Program-made: the position numbers and the translations under genes | The notes under the pieces: model-generated | Seen by the model: the letters and a program-made list of their open reading frames with translations, nothing else | What the model was told of the DNA's origin: nothing | The model's database searches: none | Assembly: GCF_001675285.1 (NCBI RefSeq) | Contig: NZ_LSGQ01000001.1 | Span: 372,001-436,000, forward strand | DNA length: 64,000 bases | Reading direction: 5' to 3' | Source of the DNA: Elizabethkingia miricola | GTDB lineage: Bacteria; Bacteroidota; Bacteroidia; Flavobacteriales; Weeksellaceae | Shown here: positions 43,486 through 52,212 of the stretch, one piece after another | Position numbering within the stretch: the first letter of the stretch is position 1 | Layout: each line of letters begins with the position of its first letter

Positions 43486-46158
43486 ATGAAATCAATTTTA
43501 AGATCAGGACTGTTGCTCCTGAATCTATTTCTGTTTATGAACATTAACGCCCAGAGCTCTCTAAAAAAAGAAACTTATGTTGTAAAAGGAGCCTGTGAAA
43601 TGTGTAAAGCCAGAATAGAAAAAGCAGCAAAAACTAAAGGTGTAAAAACTGCACAATGGAGCCCGGAAACACAGATATTAACTGTAGAATATAATCCGGA
43701 CAATACGAATACCGATGTAATCCTTCAGCATGTAGCAGATGCTGGGCATGATAATGAAAAATATACAGCTAAAGACGCCGTTTATAACAAATTACCTGCA
43801 TGCTGTCATTATAGCAGGGATACTAAACCAAATCAGGAACACACTGTAAACAAAGTTTCATTCTATGTGAAAGGAAACTGTGACATGTGCAAAGCCCGTA
43901 TAGAAAAAGCTTCTAAAGATGCAGGTGCATTAAGTGCTGAATGGAAGGCGGATGAGCAAAAGCTCTATCTTGAACTGGATCCGGCAAAAACCACTGCTGA
44001 AAAAGTTCTGCAGAAAGTTGCAGATGCCGGGCATGATAATGAAAAGTTTAAAGCAGACGATAAAACATACTCAAAACTGCCTGCATGCTGCCATTTCGAT
44101 CGCACTACTTCATTTGGAGAAGCAAATACAAAAGTACATTCGGATAAAATAAATACCGAAGTAAAAAATGAAGAAGAAGACCACCAGCAAAGTGATAAAG
44201 GAAAAGAAAAACAAATTGGTGGGGTTACAATAACTAAAGCTGCTGAGGCAACTGCTCTAAACAAGAAGGAAGTTGGATTGACTTTCAACATTAATCCAAA
44301 AGAATTATTAAAAGCAGCATGTTGTAATCTTTCTGAAAGTTTTGAAACCAATGCGACGGTAGATGTTTCGTTCAGCAACGCTGTAACCGGAACAAAACAG
44401 CTTAAAATGCTGGGACTGGACCAGAAATATACCAGCCTTACAAAGGAACAGCTTCCGGAAATACGAGGACTAGCATCAGCATACGGATTAAACTTTATAC
44501 CAGGACGCTGGATTGGCGGGATTCAGCTAACAAAAGGTGGAAGCACTGTAGTTAATGGATATGAGAGTATTACTGGACAGATTAACACGGAACTTCTGAA
44601 ATCTGAAAATGAGAAACCTACAACAGAGCTTAATCTGTTCTCTGATTTTAACGGACGTGCTGAAGCCAATATTACCCATACCTCTCAGGTTGCCGAAAAA
44701 TGGAATCAAAGCATATTATTACACGGTAACGGAACTTTCGGCGATACCGATATGAACAATGATGGCTTTCTGGATCGTCCAAAAGGAACACAGCTAAACG
44801 CTGCCTACCTACTGAATTACAATGATCTTAGTAATAGTGGATTCGGCTCTCATTTCGGGATTAACTTTGTAAAAGATGAAAGAACTGCCGGCCAGATCGG
44901 TTATAACAAAAGACTTAATCAGAGTCAGCAAAATTTATATGGTGTAGGAATCGATATATCCCGATTTCAGGCTTGGAATAAAACAGGCTATGTTTTCAAA
45001 GGAAAACCATATCAAAGTTTAGGCTGGATGAATCAGTTTACTTATCATCAGCAGGATAGTTTCTTCGGATTGCGTAATTACTTTGGAAAACAGTCTACCT
45101 TTTATTCCAATTTAATTTTTGAAAGTATTATTGGAAATACCAACCACAAGTACAAAGTTGGGGCAAGCTTTTTATTAGATGATTACAATGAAGATTATCT
45201 GACAGCTAATTATAAGCGACAGGAGACTGTTCCGGGCCTTTTTGCAGAATACACTTTAACAGGAGCTAAATATGTTTTGGTAGCTGGTGCACGTGTTGAT
45301 TTTCATAATCTTGCGGGTACACAGTTCACACCGAGGCTTAACTTCAAATATGACATCGCTCCCAAAACTATTTTAAGGTTATCTGCAGGTAGAGGATTCA
45401 GAACTGCCAATATTTTTGCGGAAAGCCAGCAATATTTTGCGTCCAATAGAAGTATCGAGATTTTATCCAACAACGGAAATATCTATGGACTAAAACCTGA
45501 GATTGCATGGAACTATGGATTGAGCCTGCAGCAGGAATTCAAAATTTTCAATAAAAAATCCACAATCATAGCAGACGTTTTTAGAACAGATTTTCAGAAT
45601 CAGGTCATTACAGATTTAGATCAGTATACCAACAAGATTCTGTTTTATAATCTGGAAGGAAAATCTTTTGCCAATAGTGTACAAGTACAATGGGATCTTA
45701 CTCCTGCTAAAAACCTGGACCTGAGATTGGCTTACAAGTATTACAATGTAGAAACCGATTATCTTTCAGGCAGAAGAAAGGCTCCTTTTATGGCAAAACA
45801 CAGAGGTTTTTTCAACGCTGCTTATGCAACCAATAAAAATGACAAAGGTGGTTTCTGGAGTTTCGATGCTACATTAAACTGGATTGGAAAACAAAGAATC
45901 CCATTTACACAGAGTAATCCACAAGAATTCAGACTTCCGGATTATTCCAACGCATATACGACTTTAAATGCCCAGATTTCGAAAAATCTGAATGAAAAGG
46001 TAAGAATATATGCCGGTGGTGAAAACCTGACGAATTACAAGCAGAAAAATGCTATTCTGGATGCTAAAAATCCTTTTGGTAATTACTTCGATGGCGGAAT
46101 GGTCTATGCACCAATTATGGGAGCTAATTTCTATATTGGTTTAGACCTTAAATTTTAA
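43486..46158 (+). CDS. TonB-dependent receptor with two N-terminal HMA domains
   Basis: An 890-residue outer-membrane receptor. After a signal peptide (cleavage near NAQS, residue 24) come two heavy-metal-associated modules with CEMCKAR (Cys37/Cys40) and CDMCKAR (Cys132/Cys135), exactly 95 residues apart. Each is followed by a KLPACCH motif (106-108 and 201-203). A charged linker leads to a third AACC (278-280), the plug (KGGSTVVNGYESITGQINTEL) and a 22-strand-type barrel ending FYIGLDLKF. It should bind and import a metal, most likely copper. It is probably co-transcribed with the Cys-rich peptide. Confidence 0.92.
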   Translation: MKSILRSGLLLLNLFLFMNINAQSSLKKETYVVKGACEMCKARIEKAAKTKGVKTAQWSPETQILTVEYNPDNTNTDVILQHVADAGHDNEKYTAKDAVYNKLPACCHYSRDTKPNQEHTVNKVSFYVKGNCDMCKARIEKASKDAGALSAEWKADEQKLYLELDPAKTTAEKVLQKVADAGHDNEKFKADDKTYSKLPACCHFDRTTSFGEANTKVHSDKINTEVKNEEEDHQQSDKGKEKQIGGVTITKAAEATALNKKEVGLTFNINPKELLKAACCNLSESFETNATVDVSFSNAVTGTKQLKMLGLDQKYTSLTKEQLPEIRGLASAYGLNFIPGRWIGGIQLTKGGSTVVNGYESITGQINTELLKSENEKPTTELNLFSDFNGRAEANITHTSQVAEKWNQSILLHGNGTFGDTDMNNDGFLDRPKGTQLNAAYLLNYNDLSNSGFGSHFGINFVKDERTAGQIGYNKRLNQSQQNLYGVGIDISRFQAWNKTGYVFKGKPYQSLGWMNQFTYHQQDSFFGLRNYFGKQSTFYSNLIFESIIGNTNHKYKVGASFLLDDYNEDYLTANYKRQETVPGLFAEYTLTGAKYVLVAGARVDFHNLAGTQFTPRLNFKYDIAPKTILRLSAGRGFRTANIFAESQQYFASNRSIEILSNNGNIYGLKPEIAWNYGLSLQQEFKIFNKKSTIIADVFRTDFQNQVITDLDQYTNKILFYNLEGKSFANSVQVQWDLTPAKNLDLRLAYKYYNVETDYLSGRRKAPFMAKHRGFFNAAYATNKNDKGGFWSFDATLNWIGKQRIPFTQSNPQEFRLPDYSNAYTTLNAQISKNLNEKVRIYAGGENLTNYKQKNAILDAKNPFGNYFDGGMVYAPIMGANFYIGLDLKF

Positions 46159-46197
46159 TTATTTTTCTCTTAACATAGCCTAAGGTTATTTTTTCAG

Positions 46198-46230
46198 GAG
46201 AGCCTTCTGTTCGGAAGGCTCTCTTTTTTT
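46198..46230 (+). terminator. Terminator of the HMA-TonB receptor gene
   Basis: GAGAGCCTTC (46198-46207) pairs with GAAGGCTCTC (46214-46223), then a T7 run. Confidence 0.9.
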
Positions 46231-46252
46231 AATGACTTTTTACCTGCATAAC

Positions 46253-46280
46253 AGAAGCGCCCGGTAAACCGGGCGCTTCT
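46253..46280 (-). terminator. Terminator of the ferredoxin reductase gene
   Basis: A perfect 13-bp stem AGAAGCGCCCGGT (46253-46265) pairs with ACCGGGCGCTTCT (46268-46280) 23 bp downstream of the minus-strand stop. Confidence 0.8.
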
Positions 46281-46303
46281 TCAATTATATATGTAAAAAT
46301 CAA

Positions 46304-47356
46304 TTAGTCAATTGACTTCACTACTGCTTTTTCAGCTTCTTTTCTGGTACCGTCAAATCCGTCTACCCCACTCACGGTTGTATACTTCAGTACGAATTTT
46401 TTACCAGGATTTAAACGGTTATAGATTCCCTGACACATTAAAGTCGCTTCGTGGAAACCACAAAGAATTAACTTCATTTTACCAGGATAAGTGTTGATAT
46501 CCCCAATCGCATAGATACCCTCAACATTCGTTTGGTAATCCAGTGCATTGTTTACTTTAATAGAGTTTTTCTCTATCTCTAGCCCCCAATTTGCGATAGG
46601 TCCTAATTTAGGAGTTAATCCGAATAAAGGAATCAGATAATCAGTTTCAATAGAAACACGCTCTCCGTCTTTTTCAATCTCAATTGCAGAAAGAGTTCCG
46701 TTCCCTTCCAATCCTACTACTTCAGCAGGAGTAATCAGATTAATTTTACCTTCCTGTTTTAGTTTTTGTACTTTTTCGACAGAGTCCAGTGCACCACGGA
46801 ATTCATTTCTTCTGTGAATTAATGTTACATCAGAAGCTACTTCTGCTAAGAAAATGGACCAGTCCAACGCAGAATCTCCTCCTCCAGCAATAACAATTTT
46901 CTTATCTCTGTACATTTCAGGATTTCTTACGAAGTACTCCACTCCTTTTTCTTCAAAAGCTTCAATATTATCAAGCTGTGGCTTTCTTGGTTCAAAACTT
47001 CCTAAACCTCCGGCGATAGCAATAGCTTTACCTTTTATTTTAGTTCCTCTGCTGGTCTCAACAATAAAAAGTCCGTCTTCAGTTTTTTCATAAGATACTG
47101 CTGTTTCGCTTAATGAGAAGCCTGGTTCAAATTGCTTAATCTGTTCCATAAGATTATTAACCAATACACCTGCATCTACCGAAGGGAATCCCGGGATATC
47201 GAAGATTGGTTTCTTAGGGTATAATTCAGCCAGCTGACCTCCAGGTTGTGGCAAAGCATCTATAATATGGCATCTTAGCTTAAGTAATCCTGCCTCGAAA
47301 ACGGCAAATAGTCCAGTAGGACCTGCTCCTATAATAATGATATCAGTTTCAATCAT
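46304..47356 (-). CDS. Ferredoxin--NADP+ reductase, thioredoxin-reductase type
   Basis: A 350-residue flavoprotein with FAD motif GAGPTGLFAVFEAG (residues 10-23), PQPGGQLAELYPKKPIFDIPGFP, NADPH motif GGGDSALDWS and C-terminal YAIGDIN. It lacks the CxxC redox pair of TrxB, which marks the TrxR-like FNR group (YumC/CT-type). It likely reduces or oxidises ferredoxins such as the one at 42579. The minus-strand -7 box TATCTTTG is at 47383-47390. Confidence 0.93.
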   Translation of the reverse strand: MIETDIIIIGAGPTGLFAVFEAGLLKLRCHIIDALPQPGGQLAELYPKKPIFDIPGFPSVDAGVLVNNLMEQIKQFEPGFSLSETAVSYEKTEDGLFIVETSRGTKIKGKAIAIAGGLGSFEPRKPQLDNIEAFEEKGVEYFVRNPEMYRDKKIVIAGGGDSALDWSIFLAEVASDVTLIHRRNEFRGALDSVEKVQKLKQEGKINLITPAEVVGLEGNGTLSAIEIEKDGERVSIETDYLIPLFGLTPKLGPIANWGLEIEKNSIKVNNALDYQTNVEGIYAIGDINTYPGKMKLILCGFHEATLMCQGIYNRLNPGKKFVLKYTTVSGVDGFDGTRKEAEKAVVKSID

Positions 47357-47540
47357 ATCGCTCAGTTATTATTTAGAAAAAACAAAGATAGGAATACCAT
47401 TGCAAATAGCCTGATTGGTTTTCATGATGTTCGTCATTGAATTCATAAAACATTAATAATTTTTTCATCGTAAATACCGATGAAATTTGTACTTTAGGCT
47501 TTGGCAAAGTTTTTGAAAACATATAGTTATAAAATTGTGT

Positions 47541-48305
47541 ATGAGGAATTTTTTTACAGCAATATTTGTATTTAGTGTCGTATTTATAAATGCTCAGTTC
47601 GACAGCGTCAATTCAGGGGAAATATTAAAATACCGTATTCACTACGGATTTTTAAATGCAGGATTTGCAACACTCTCTACCAAGAAAACCACATATAACG
47701 GTGCACCCCATCTCTACGTAAGAGGTGAAGGAAGAAGCTCCGGAGCTGTACGGGCATTTTTTAAAGTGGATGATATCTATGAAAGCTATATTAATCTAAG
47801 AACTGACCAACCAAGTTTCTATGTAAGAAATGTAAGTGAAGGAAGCTACCGTAAAAATCTGGCATCTACATTCAACCATAGTAACCATACTGTAAGTTTA
47901 CATGACAGAATAAAAAACGAGACCCGCAACTTCAATGTTAATAGCGATATACAGGATATGTTATCATCATTCTATTATCTGCGTACACTGAGTACTGATC
48001 AGCTAAAAGTTGGCAGCTCTGTTAAACTGAACGTATGGATCGATGATGAAATTTATCCTTTTATGCTAAAAGTTGTAGGTACTGAAATGATGAGTACAAA
48101 ATTTGGCAAAATCAACTGTCTGAAAATTATCCCTTCAGTAATGAGTGGACGTGTTTTCAAGGCTAAAGAAGGGGTGACTATGTGGGTAACAAATGATGCT
48201 AATCATATTCCTATCCAAATGAAAGCTGAGCTGGCGGTAGGATCTCTAAAGGCTGATCTTATAGAGTATTCTAATGTAAAGTATCCACTACGTTTTGCTA
48301 AATAA
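47541..48305 (+). CDS. DUF3108-domain exported protein
   Basis: A 254-residue protein with a signal peptide (cleavage at INAQ/F). The mature part matches the DUF3108 pattern: GEILKYRIHYGFLNAGFATLS near the start, then long beta segments and WVTNDANHIPIQMKAEL near the end. The function is unknown; it is probably periplasmic or outer-membrane associated. ATG 47541 is preferred to an upstream TTG. A terminator follows. Confidence 0.85.
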   Translation: MRNFFTAIFVFSVVFINAQFDSVNSGEILKYRIHYGFLNAGFATLSTKKTTYNGAPHLYVRGEGRSSGAVRAFFKVDDIYESYINLRTDQPSFYVRNVSEGSYRKNLASTFNHSNHTVSLHDRIKNETRNFNVNSDIQDMLSSFYYLRTLSTDQLKVGSSVKLNVWIDDEIYPFMLKVVGTEMMSTKFGKINCLKIIPSVMSGRVFKAKEGVTMWVTNDANHIPIQMKAELAVGSLKADLIEYSNVKYPLRFAK

Positions 48306-48336
48306 ATAATTGACATTATTAATTACTAACAAAATA

Positions 48337-48362
48337 AAATGGCCGGAAATATCCGGCCATTT
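48337..48362. terminator. Bidirectional terminator (DUF3108 / pheS)
   Basis: AAATGGCCGGA (48337-48347) pairs with TCCGGCCATTT (48352-48362), 4-nt loop, between convergent genes. Confidence 0.88.
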
Positions 48363-48390
48363 ATTATTTTATATCAGAATAATCTGAATC

Positions 48391-49401
48391 TTACAAATGT
48401 TTGAATTGCTCCAACATACGTACATCATTTTCAAAGAACATACGGATATCAGACATTTGGTAAAGCAACATTACAATACGCTCAATTCCCATACCAAAAG
48501 CGAAACCACTGTACTCGTCAGGATTAATGTTTACATTTTTCAGAACAGCAGGATCTACCATTCCGCAACCCATAATCTCTAACCAACCCGTACCTTTGGT
48601 AATTCTGTAATCGGTTTCAGAGTTTAGCCCCCAATATACATCTACCTCGGCACTTGGCTCAGTAAATGGAAAATAAGAAGGACGCATTCTGATTTGGGAT
48701 TTACCAAATAATTCTGTAGTAAAATACTGAATTGTTTGTTTAAGATCTGCAAATGATACATTCTTGTCTATATACAAACCTTCTATCTGATGGAATATAC
48801 AGTGTGAACGGGATGAAATAGCCTCGTTACGGAAAACCCTTCCCGGTGACAAAATTCTCATCGGAGGTTCGTTATTTTCCATATATCTGATCTGTACAGA
48901 AGAAGTGTGCGTTCTTAAAAGAATATCCGGATCTTTCTCTATAAAGAAAGTATCCTGCATATCTCTTGCCGGGTGATATTCCGGTAGGTTCAATGCAGTA
49001 AAATTATGCCAGTCGTCTTCAATCTCTGGTCCGTCTGCTACAGCAAAACCAATAGATTTAAAGATTTCAATAATTCTGTTCTTAACCAGATTAATAGGAT
49101 GTCTGCTTCCTAACTCTTCAGGAAATCCAGGTTTTGTAAGGTCTATTTTCTCGGTAGTCGTTTCTTCAGAAATCCCTGCTTTCAGATCTTCAATTTTAGC
49201 ATTTACAGCCTGCTTAAGGGTATTAATCTTCTGTCCGAATTCTTTTTTCTGTTCATTCGGAACATCTTTAAACTTCTCAAAAAGCTCTGTTACACTTCCT
49301 TTCTTACCAATAAAGGCAATACGGAACTTCTCGATTTCTTCTTTATTTTTGGTATGAAATTGTTGTACCTGACCCAGTAATTCTTCTATTTTCTCTAGCA
49401 T
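48391..49401 (-). CDS. pheS: Phenylalanine--tRNA ligase alpha subunit
   Basis: Charges tRNA-Phe as part of an alpha2beta2 enzyme. With ATG 49401 it has 336 residues, the usual length. There is an N-terminal coiled-coil ([19 protein letters not shown]), then the class II core with [23 protein letters not shown], motif 2 [22 protein letters not shown], and motif 3 [14 protein letters not shown]. The -7 box TAAATTTG lies at 49420-49427, inside the longer frame. pheT is not adjacent. Confidence 0.96.
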   Translation of the reverse strand: MLEKIEELLGQVQQFHTKNKEEIEKFRIAFIGKKGSVTELFEKFKDVPNEQKKEFGQKINTLKQAVNAKIEDLKAGISEETTTEKIDLTKPGFPEELGSRHPINLVKNRIIEIFKSIGFAVADGPEIEDDWHNFTALNLPEYHPARDMQDTFFIEKDPDILLRTHTSSVQIRYMENNEPPMRILSPGRVFRNEAISSRSHCIFHQIEGLYIDKNVSFADLKQTIQYFTTELFGKSQIRMRPSYFPFTEPSAEVDVYWGLNSETDYRITKGTGWLEIMGCGMVDPAVLKNVNINPDEYSGFAFGMGIERIVMLLYQMSDIRMFFENDVRMLEQFKHL

Positions 49402-49509
49402 CTTATAAAAATTGCAGCACAAATTTAAGGTTTTTATCGGACTTTTATAAAAAAGAAAATCCACTCTTGTTTCCAAAAGCAGATTTTCTCCATCACATAT
49501 TACTTAAAA

Positions 49510-50169
49510 CTATCTCTTTTCTAATGCTTTTACGTTAATCTGCAGACTTACTTCATCTTTAATAATACCATTGCTGGCAGGTGAAGTAAAGTTAACACCA
49601 AAGTCACGTCTGTTGATGTCTTTTTTCTCAGACTTAATTGTTGCCACACCATCTTTCACCACTACATTGGTATTAAAGCTTATTGGCTTAGACACTCCTT
49701 TCAATGTAAGGTTTCCGTCGATCAGTGTATTATAATCTCCGGTTTCATTCGGAGTAACTTTAGTAATTTCAAAAGATGCTGTAGGGAATTTCTCTACTTC
49801 AAAGAAATCACCACTCTTAAGGTGGCCATCAAGCTTTGCCTGATTTTCTTTATCATCTTTTAAATCTTCGGAAGTTAAAGTATTCATGGATGCTACAAAA
49901 TTACCGGACTCCAGTTTACCGTCTTTTACAGTAACTTCTCCACTTTCAAACTTAATAGTCCCAAAATGAGAGGTATTATCTGATTTAAAAATCTTATAAC
50001 CTGTCCATTCGATTTTACTATTCAGTGTATCAACTGCGAAAACGGCTCCTTCCTTAGTTGTAGTTACTGCACCGGACTCATTTGTTACTGGTTTATCTTT
50101 CCCGCAGGAAATTACCAGAACAGTTCCCATAAGAGCCAACGCAGACACCCATAAAAATCTTTTTTTCAT
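49510..50169 (-). CDS. YceI-family lipoprotein
   Basis: A 219-residue protein with lipobox VISC (Cys ~22). The mature part is a YceI-like lipocalin fold: VDTLNSKIEWTGYKI, SHFGTIKFESGEVTVKDGKLESGNFVASMNTL and FEITKVTPNETGDY. Relatives bind isoprenoid-type lipids in the periplasm. It diverges from the ABC ATPase gene across 83 bp. Confidence 0.9.
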   Translation of the reverse strand: MKKRFLWVSALALMGTVLVISCGKDKPVTNESGAVTTTKEGAVFAVDTLNSKIEWTGYKIFKSDNTSHFGTIKFESGEVTVKDGKLESGNFVASMNTLTSEDLKDDKENQAKLDGHLKSGDFFEVEKFPTASFEITKVTPNETGDYNTLIDGNLTLKGVSKPISFNTNVVVKDGVATIKSEKKDINRRDFGVNFTSPASNGIIKDEVSLQINVKALEKR

Positions 50170-50240
50170 TATTTTGTAATTTATTTTAACAATTAGTTTC
50201 GTAAATTTAATAAAAAAATACTAACAAACCTACAAAAGGT

Positions 50241-50248
50241 TATTTTTG
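50241..50248 (+). promoter_or_regulatory. -7 box 4 nt before the ABC ATPase start
   Basis: TATTTTTG matches TANNTTTG and ends 4 nt before the ATG at 50253, predicting a transcript starting at or next to the start codon. No TTG lies at -33. Confidence 0.5.
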
Positions 50249-50252
50249 CAAA

Positions 50253-51191
50253 ATGTTACTCAATATACAAGGAATAGACTTTGGCTATAGTCAGGACAAA
50301 CTTATCTTCAACAATCTTCATCTCGGTTTAGAGCAGGGAAAGATTATGGCGCTGATAGGTGAAAGCGGATGTGGAAAGACAACATTGCTAAACATTATAT
50401 ATGGTTTAAGTGATTGGTATAAAGGGAAAATATATTTTGACAACAGGGAAATTTATGGCCCCAAAGCCAATATTATTCCGGGAGAGAAAGATATGAAATT
50501 AGTAGCGCAGCATTATGATCTGATGCCCTACTCTACGGTCTATGATAATGTAGGGAAATTTCTTTCGAATATAGATCTCAAAGCCAAAAGAGATAAAGTT
50601 TTTCAGCTTCTGGAAATTGTTGGTCTGGAAGATTTTATCAATGAATATCCTAAAAACCTAAGCGGCGGGCAGAAACAACGTGTTGCTATTGCACAGGCTT
50701 TGTCACAACTGCCTAAGTTATTGCTTCTGGATGAACCTTTCAGTAATCTCGATTTTTCCAGAAAAACACAATTACGGGATAAACTCTTTGCTTACGTTCG
50801 TGAACAAAACATTAGTCTTATTATCAGCACACACGACATCACAGAAATCCTGCCATGGATAGATGAAGTAGTTGTTTTACAGGAAGGCCGTCTTATTCAG
50901 AAAGATTCCCCGGAGGCTCTTTTTCAGTCACCATACAATCCTTATGTAGCGAGATTATTGGGTGAAGTAAATCTTTTAACACCCGAACAACAAAAGGAAC
51001 TCGGTTTACCAAAGTGGTTTTATTTCCCACATCAGTTAAAATTTACCGAAAATGAAGGAACAGATGCAGAAGTTATCGAATCTGGTTTTTCGGGAGGTTT
51101 TTACAGAAACCTTGTCAATGTTAAAGGCCATACATTTATTGTATATACAGCCCAAAAGAAAGCAGGAAAATTAAAAATAAGTTTTATTTAA
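50253..51191 (+). CDS. ABC transporter ATP-binding protein (no adjacent permease)
   Basis: A 312-residue ATPase. Walker A is GESGCGKTT (residues ~36-44), the Q loop is VAQHYDLMPY, the signature is LSGGQKQRVAIAQALSQ, Walker B is LLLLDEPFSNLD, and the switch is STHD. The domain resembles polyamine/ferric-type importers. A ~90-residue C-terminal extension (LTPEQQKELGLPKWFYFPHQLKF) may be a regulatory TOBE-like domain. No permease or binding protein is next to it, so its transport partner is unknown. Confidence 0.9.
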   Translation: MLLNIQGIDFGYSQDKLIFNNLHLGLEQGKIMALIGESGCGKTTLLNIIYGLSDWYKGKIYFDNREIYGPKANIIPGEKDMKLVAQHYDLMPYSTVYDNVGKFLSNIDLKAKRDKVFQLLEIVGLEDFINEYPKNLSGGQKQRVAIAQALSQLPKLLLLDEPFSNLDFSRKTQLRDKLFAYVREQNISLIISTHDITEILPWIDEVVVLQEGRLIQKDSPEALFQSPYNPYVARLLGEVNLLTPEQQKELGLPKWFYFPHQLKFTENEGTDAEVIESGFSGGFYRNLVNVKGHTFIVYTAQKKAGKLKISFI

Positions 51192-51235
51192 TAAGCTTTA
51201 AAAACTTAAATATTAAATATTTACACCCAATATTT

Positions 51236-51390
51236 TTGGTTTGTAAACATTTTTTTTATCTTTGCCCAAGAAGATATTCAAGGAAATTTTTGGTTATTCT
51301 CTTTCTGCCTTGTAAAACTGAAATTAGCGTTCGCAATGAAAGTTTTTTGAAAGTTGCCCTGCCAAATTTTTCCTTTTTTATTTTTTGCCT
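51236..51390 (+). ncRNA. Candidate small RNA with consensus promoter
   Basis: TTG (51236-51238), an 18-nt spacer and TATCTTTG (51257-51264) form a perfect promoter with no credible ORF behind it. From ~51269 the transcript can close a ~95-nt domain: AAGGAAATTTTTGG (51280-51293) opposite CCAAATTTTTCCTT (51362-51375) with two mismatches. This encloses AAAACT/AGTTTT (51314-51346), and TTTTATTTTTT follows as an end signal. The RNA would be ~115 nt. Family not recognised. Confidence 0.5.
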
Positions 51391-51501
51391 ATTACTTTTT
51401 CTCAATTTCACATTATATTTAATTACGATTTTAGGTCCTACACTCAATAATAAGTGGAAAACTTTATTTTGTGGTATACCTCTTAGAAATTATAATAAAA
51501 A

Positions 51502-51527
51502 AGACTTTATCCTGATGGATAAAGTCT
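51502..51527. repeat. 11-bp hairpin in the non-coding gap
   Basis: AGACTTTATCC (51502-51512) pairs with GGATAAAGTCT (51517-51527), loop TGAT. It may end a longer form of the upstream transcript; no T run follows. Confidence 0.5.
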
Positions 51528-51559
51528 ATATCTATAAATGACTGTTTAAATTTAAAATA

Positions 51560-51700
51560 AAAACACTTAAGGCACCTTAGATTATCGCTTTAGCATATAT
51601 AAAGAAGCTCACTTAAGATTAAAAATCAAAGATTTTTAAATCCTCATGTGCCCTCATGTGAACTTTTTATAATGAATAATCTATTCCTAAAGTGTTAAAA
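51560..51700. repeat. MITE-like element with imperfect terminal inverted repeats
   Basis: The left end AAAACACTTAAGG (51560-51572) is mirrored by CCTAAAGTGTT (51686-51696) with one mismatch. Inside are a perfect TAAAAATC-aaa-GATTTTTA hairpin and a direct CTCATGTG repeat. No ORF. The architecture suggests a short dispersed non-autonomous repeat. Confidence 0.45.
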
Positions 51701-51737
51701 AATTAAACAAACCCTAAGCTTAAATAAGAGTTATTGA

Positions 51738-52076
51738 TTAACCTTTTTTCACAAATTCGGATTTCAAGGCCATTGATCCGAATCCATCAATTTTACAATC
51801 GATGTTATGATCGCTTCCTGGTCTTAATCTGATATTTTTAACCTTGGTTCCGGCTTTCACTGGCTTTGGCGCACCTTTTACAGGCAAATCTTTTACTACG
51901 ACTACAGAGTCTCCATCCTGCAATTCATTCCCGTTGGAATCAAAAACTTTATCATCACTGTCTGCCGAAATATCTGCCGGATCCCACTCGTGAAAACACT
52001 GGGAACACACCATAAGATTATCCTGCGGATAAGTAAATTCCGAATTACATTTCGGACAAAGTATCGTATCGCTCAT
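51738..52076 (-). CDS. yjdM: YjdM/PhnA-family zinc-ribbon protein
   Basis: A 112-residue cytoplasmic protein with an N-terminal zinc ribbon (CPKCNSEF...VCSQCFHEW) and a C-terminal SH3-like domain ([27 protein letters not shown]). The length matches E. coli YjdM. Phosphonoacetate hydrolase activity was once assigned to this family but is not established. ATG 52076 follows a full minus-strand promoter: TTG 52121-52123, 19 nt, TATCTTTG 52094-52101. Confidence 0.93.
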   Translation of the reverse strand: MSDTILCPKCNSEFTYPQDNLMVCSQCFHEWDPADISADSDDKVFDSNGNELQDGDSVVVVKDLPVKGAPKPVKAGTKVKNIRLRPGSDHNIDCKIDGFGSMALKSEFVKKG

Positions 52077-52180
52077 AATAATTATATTTTTTGCAAAGAT
52101 AAGATTTCTGAAACCCAAGTCAAATCTTTCCTTTCTCAGAGCTTAATTTCGGCATTTTTGCGTTTCCTCTAATTTAAACG

Positions 52181-52202
52181 TATTTTTGCAGTGCAAAACT
52201 GC
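52181..52202 (+). promoter_or_regulatory. -7 box and leader hairpin of the RsmB-like gene
   Basis: TATTTTTG (52181-52188) is preceded by TTG (52158-52160) at 20 nt. GCAGT (52188-52192) pairs with ACTGC (52198-52202) at the start of the leader. The longest frame begins inside the box, so ATG 52213 is the start. Confidence 0.6.
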
Positions 52203-52212
52203 AGATCTAATT

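Noticed and set aside
51236-51541. 101-codon ORF in the 51.2 kb gap
   Set aside because: It would start at the TTG of a -33 promoter element, and its residues are just AT-rich Phe/Leu/Lys sequence. The promoter fits a non-coding RNA better.
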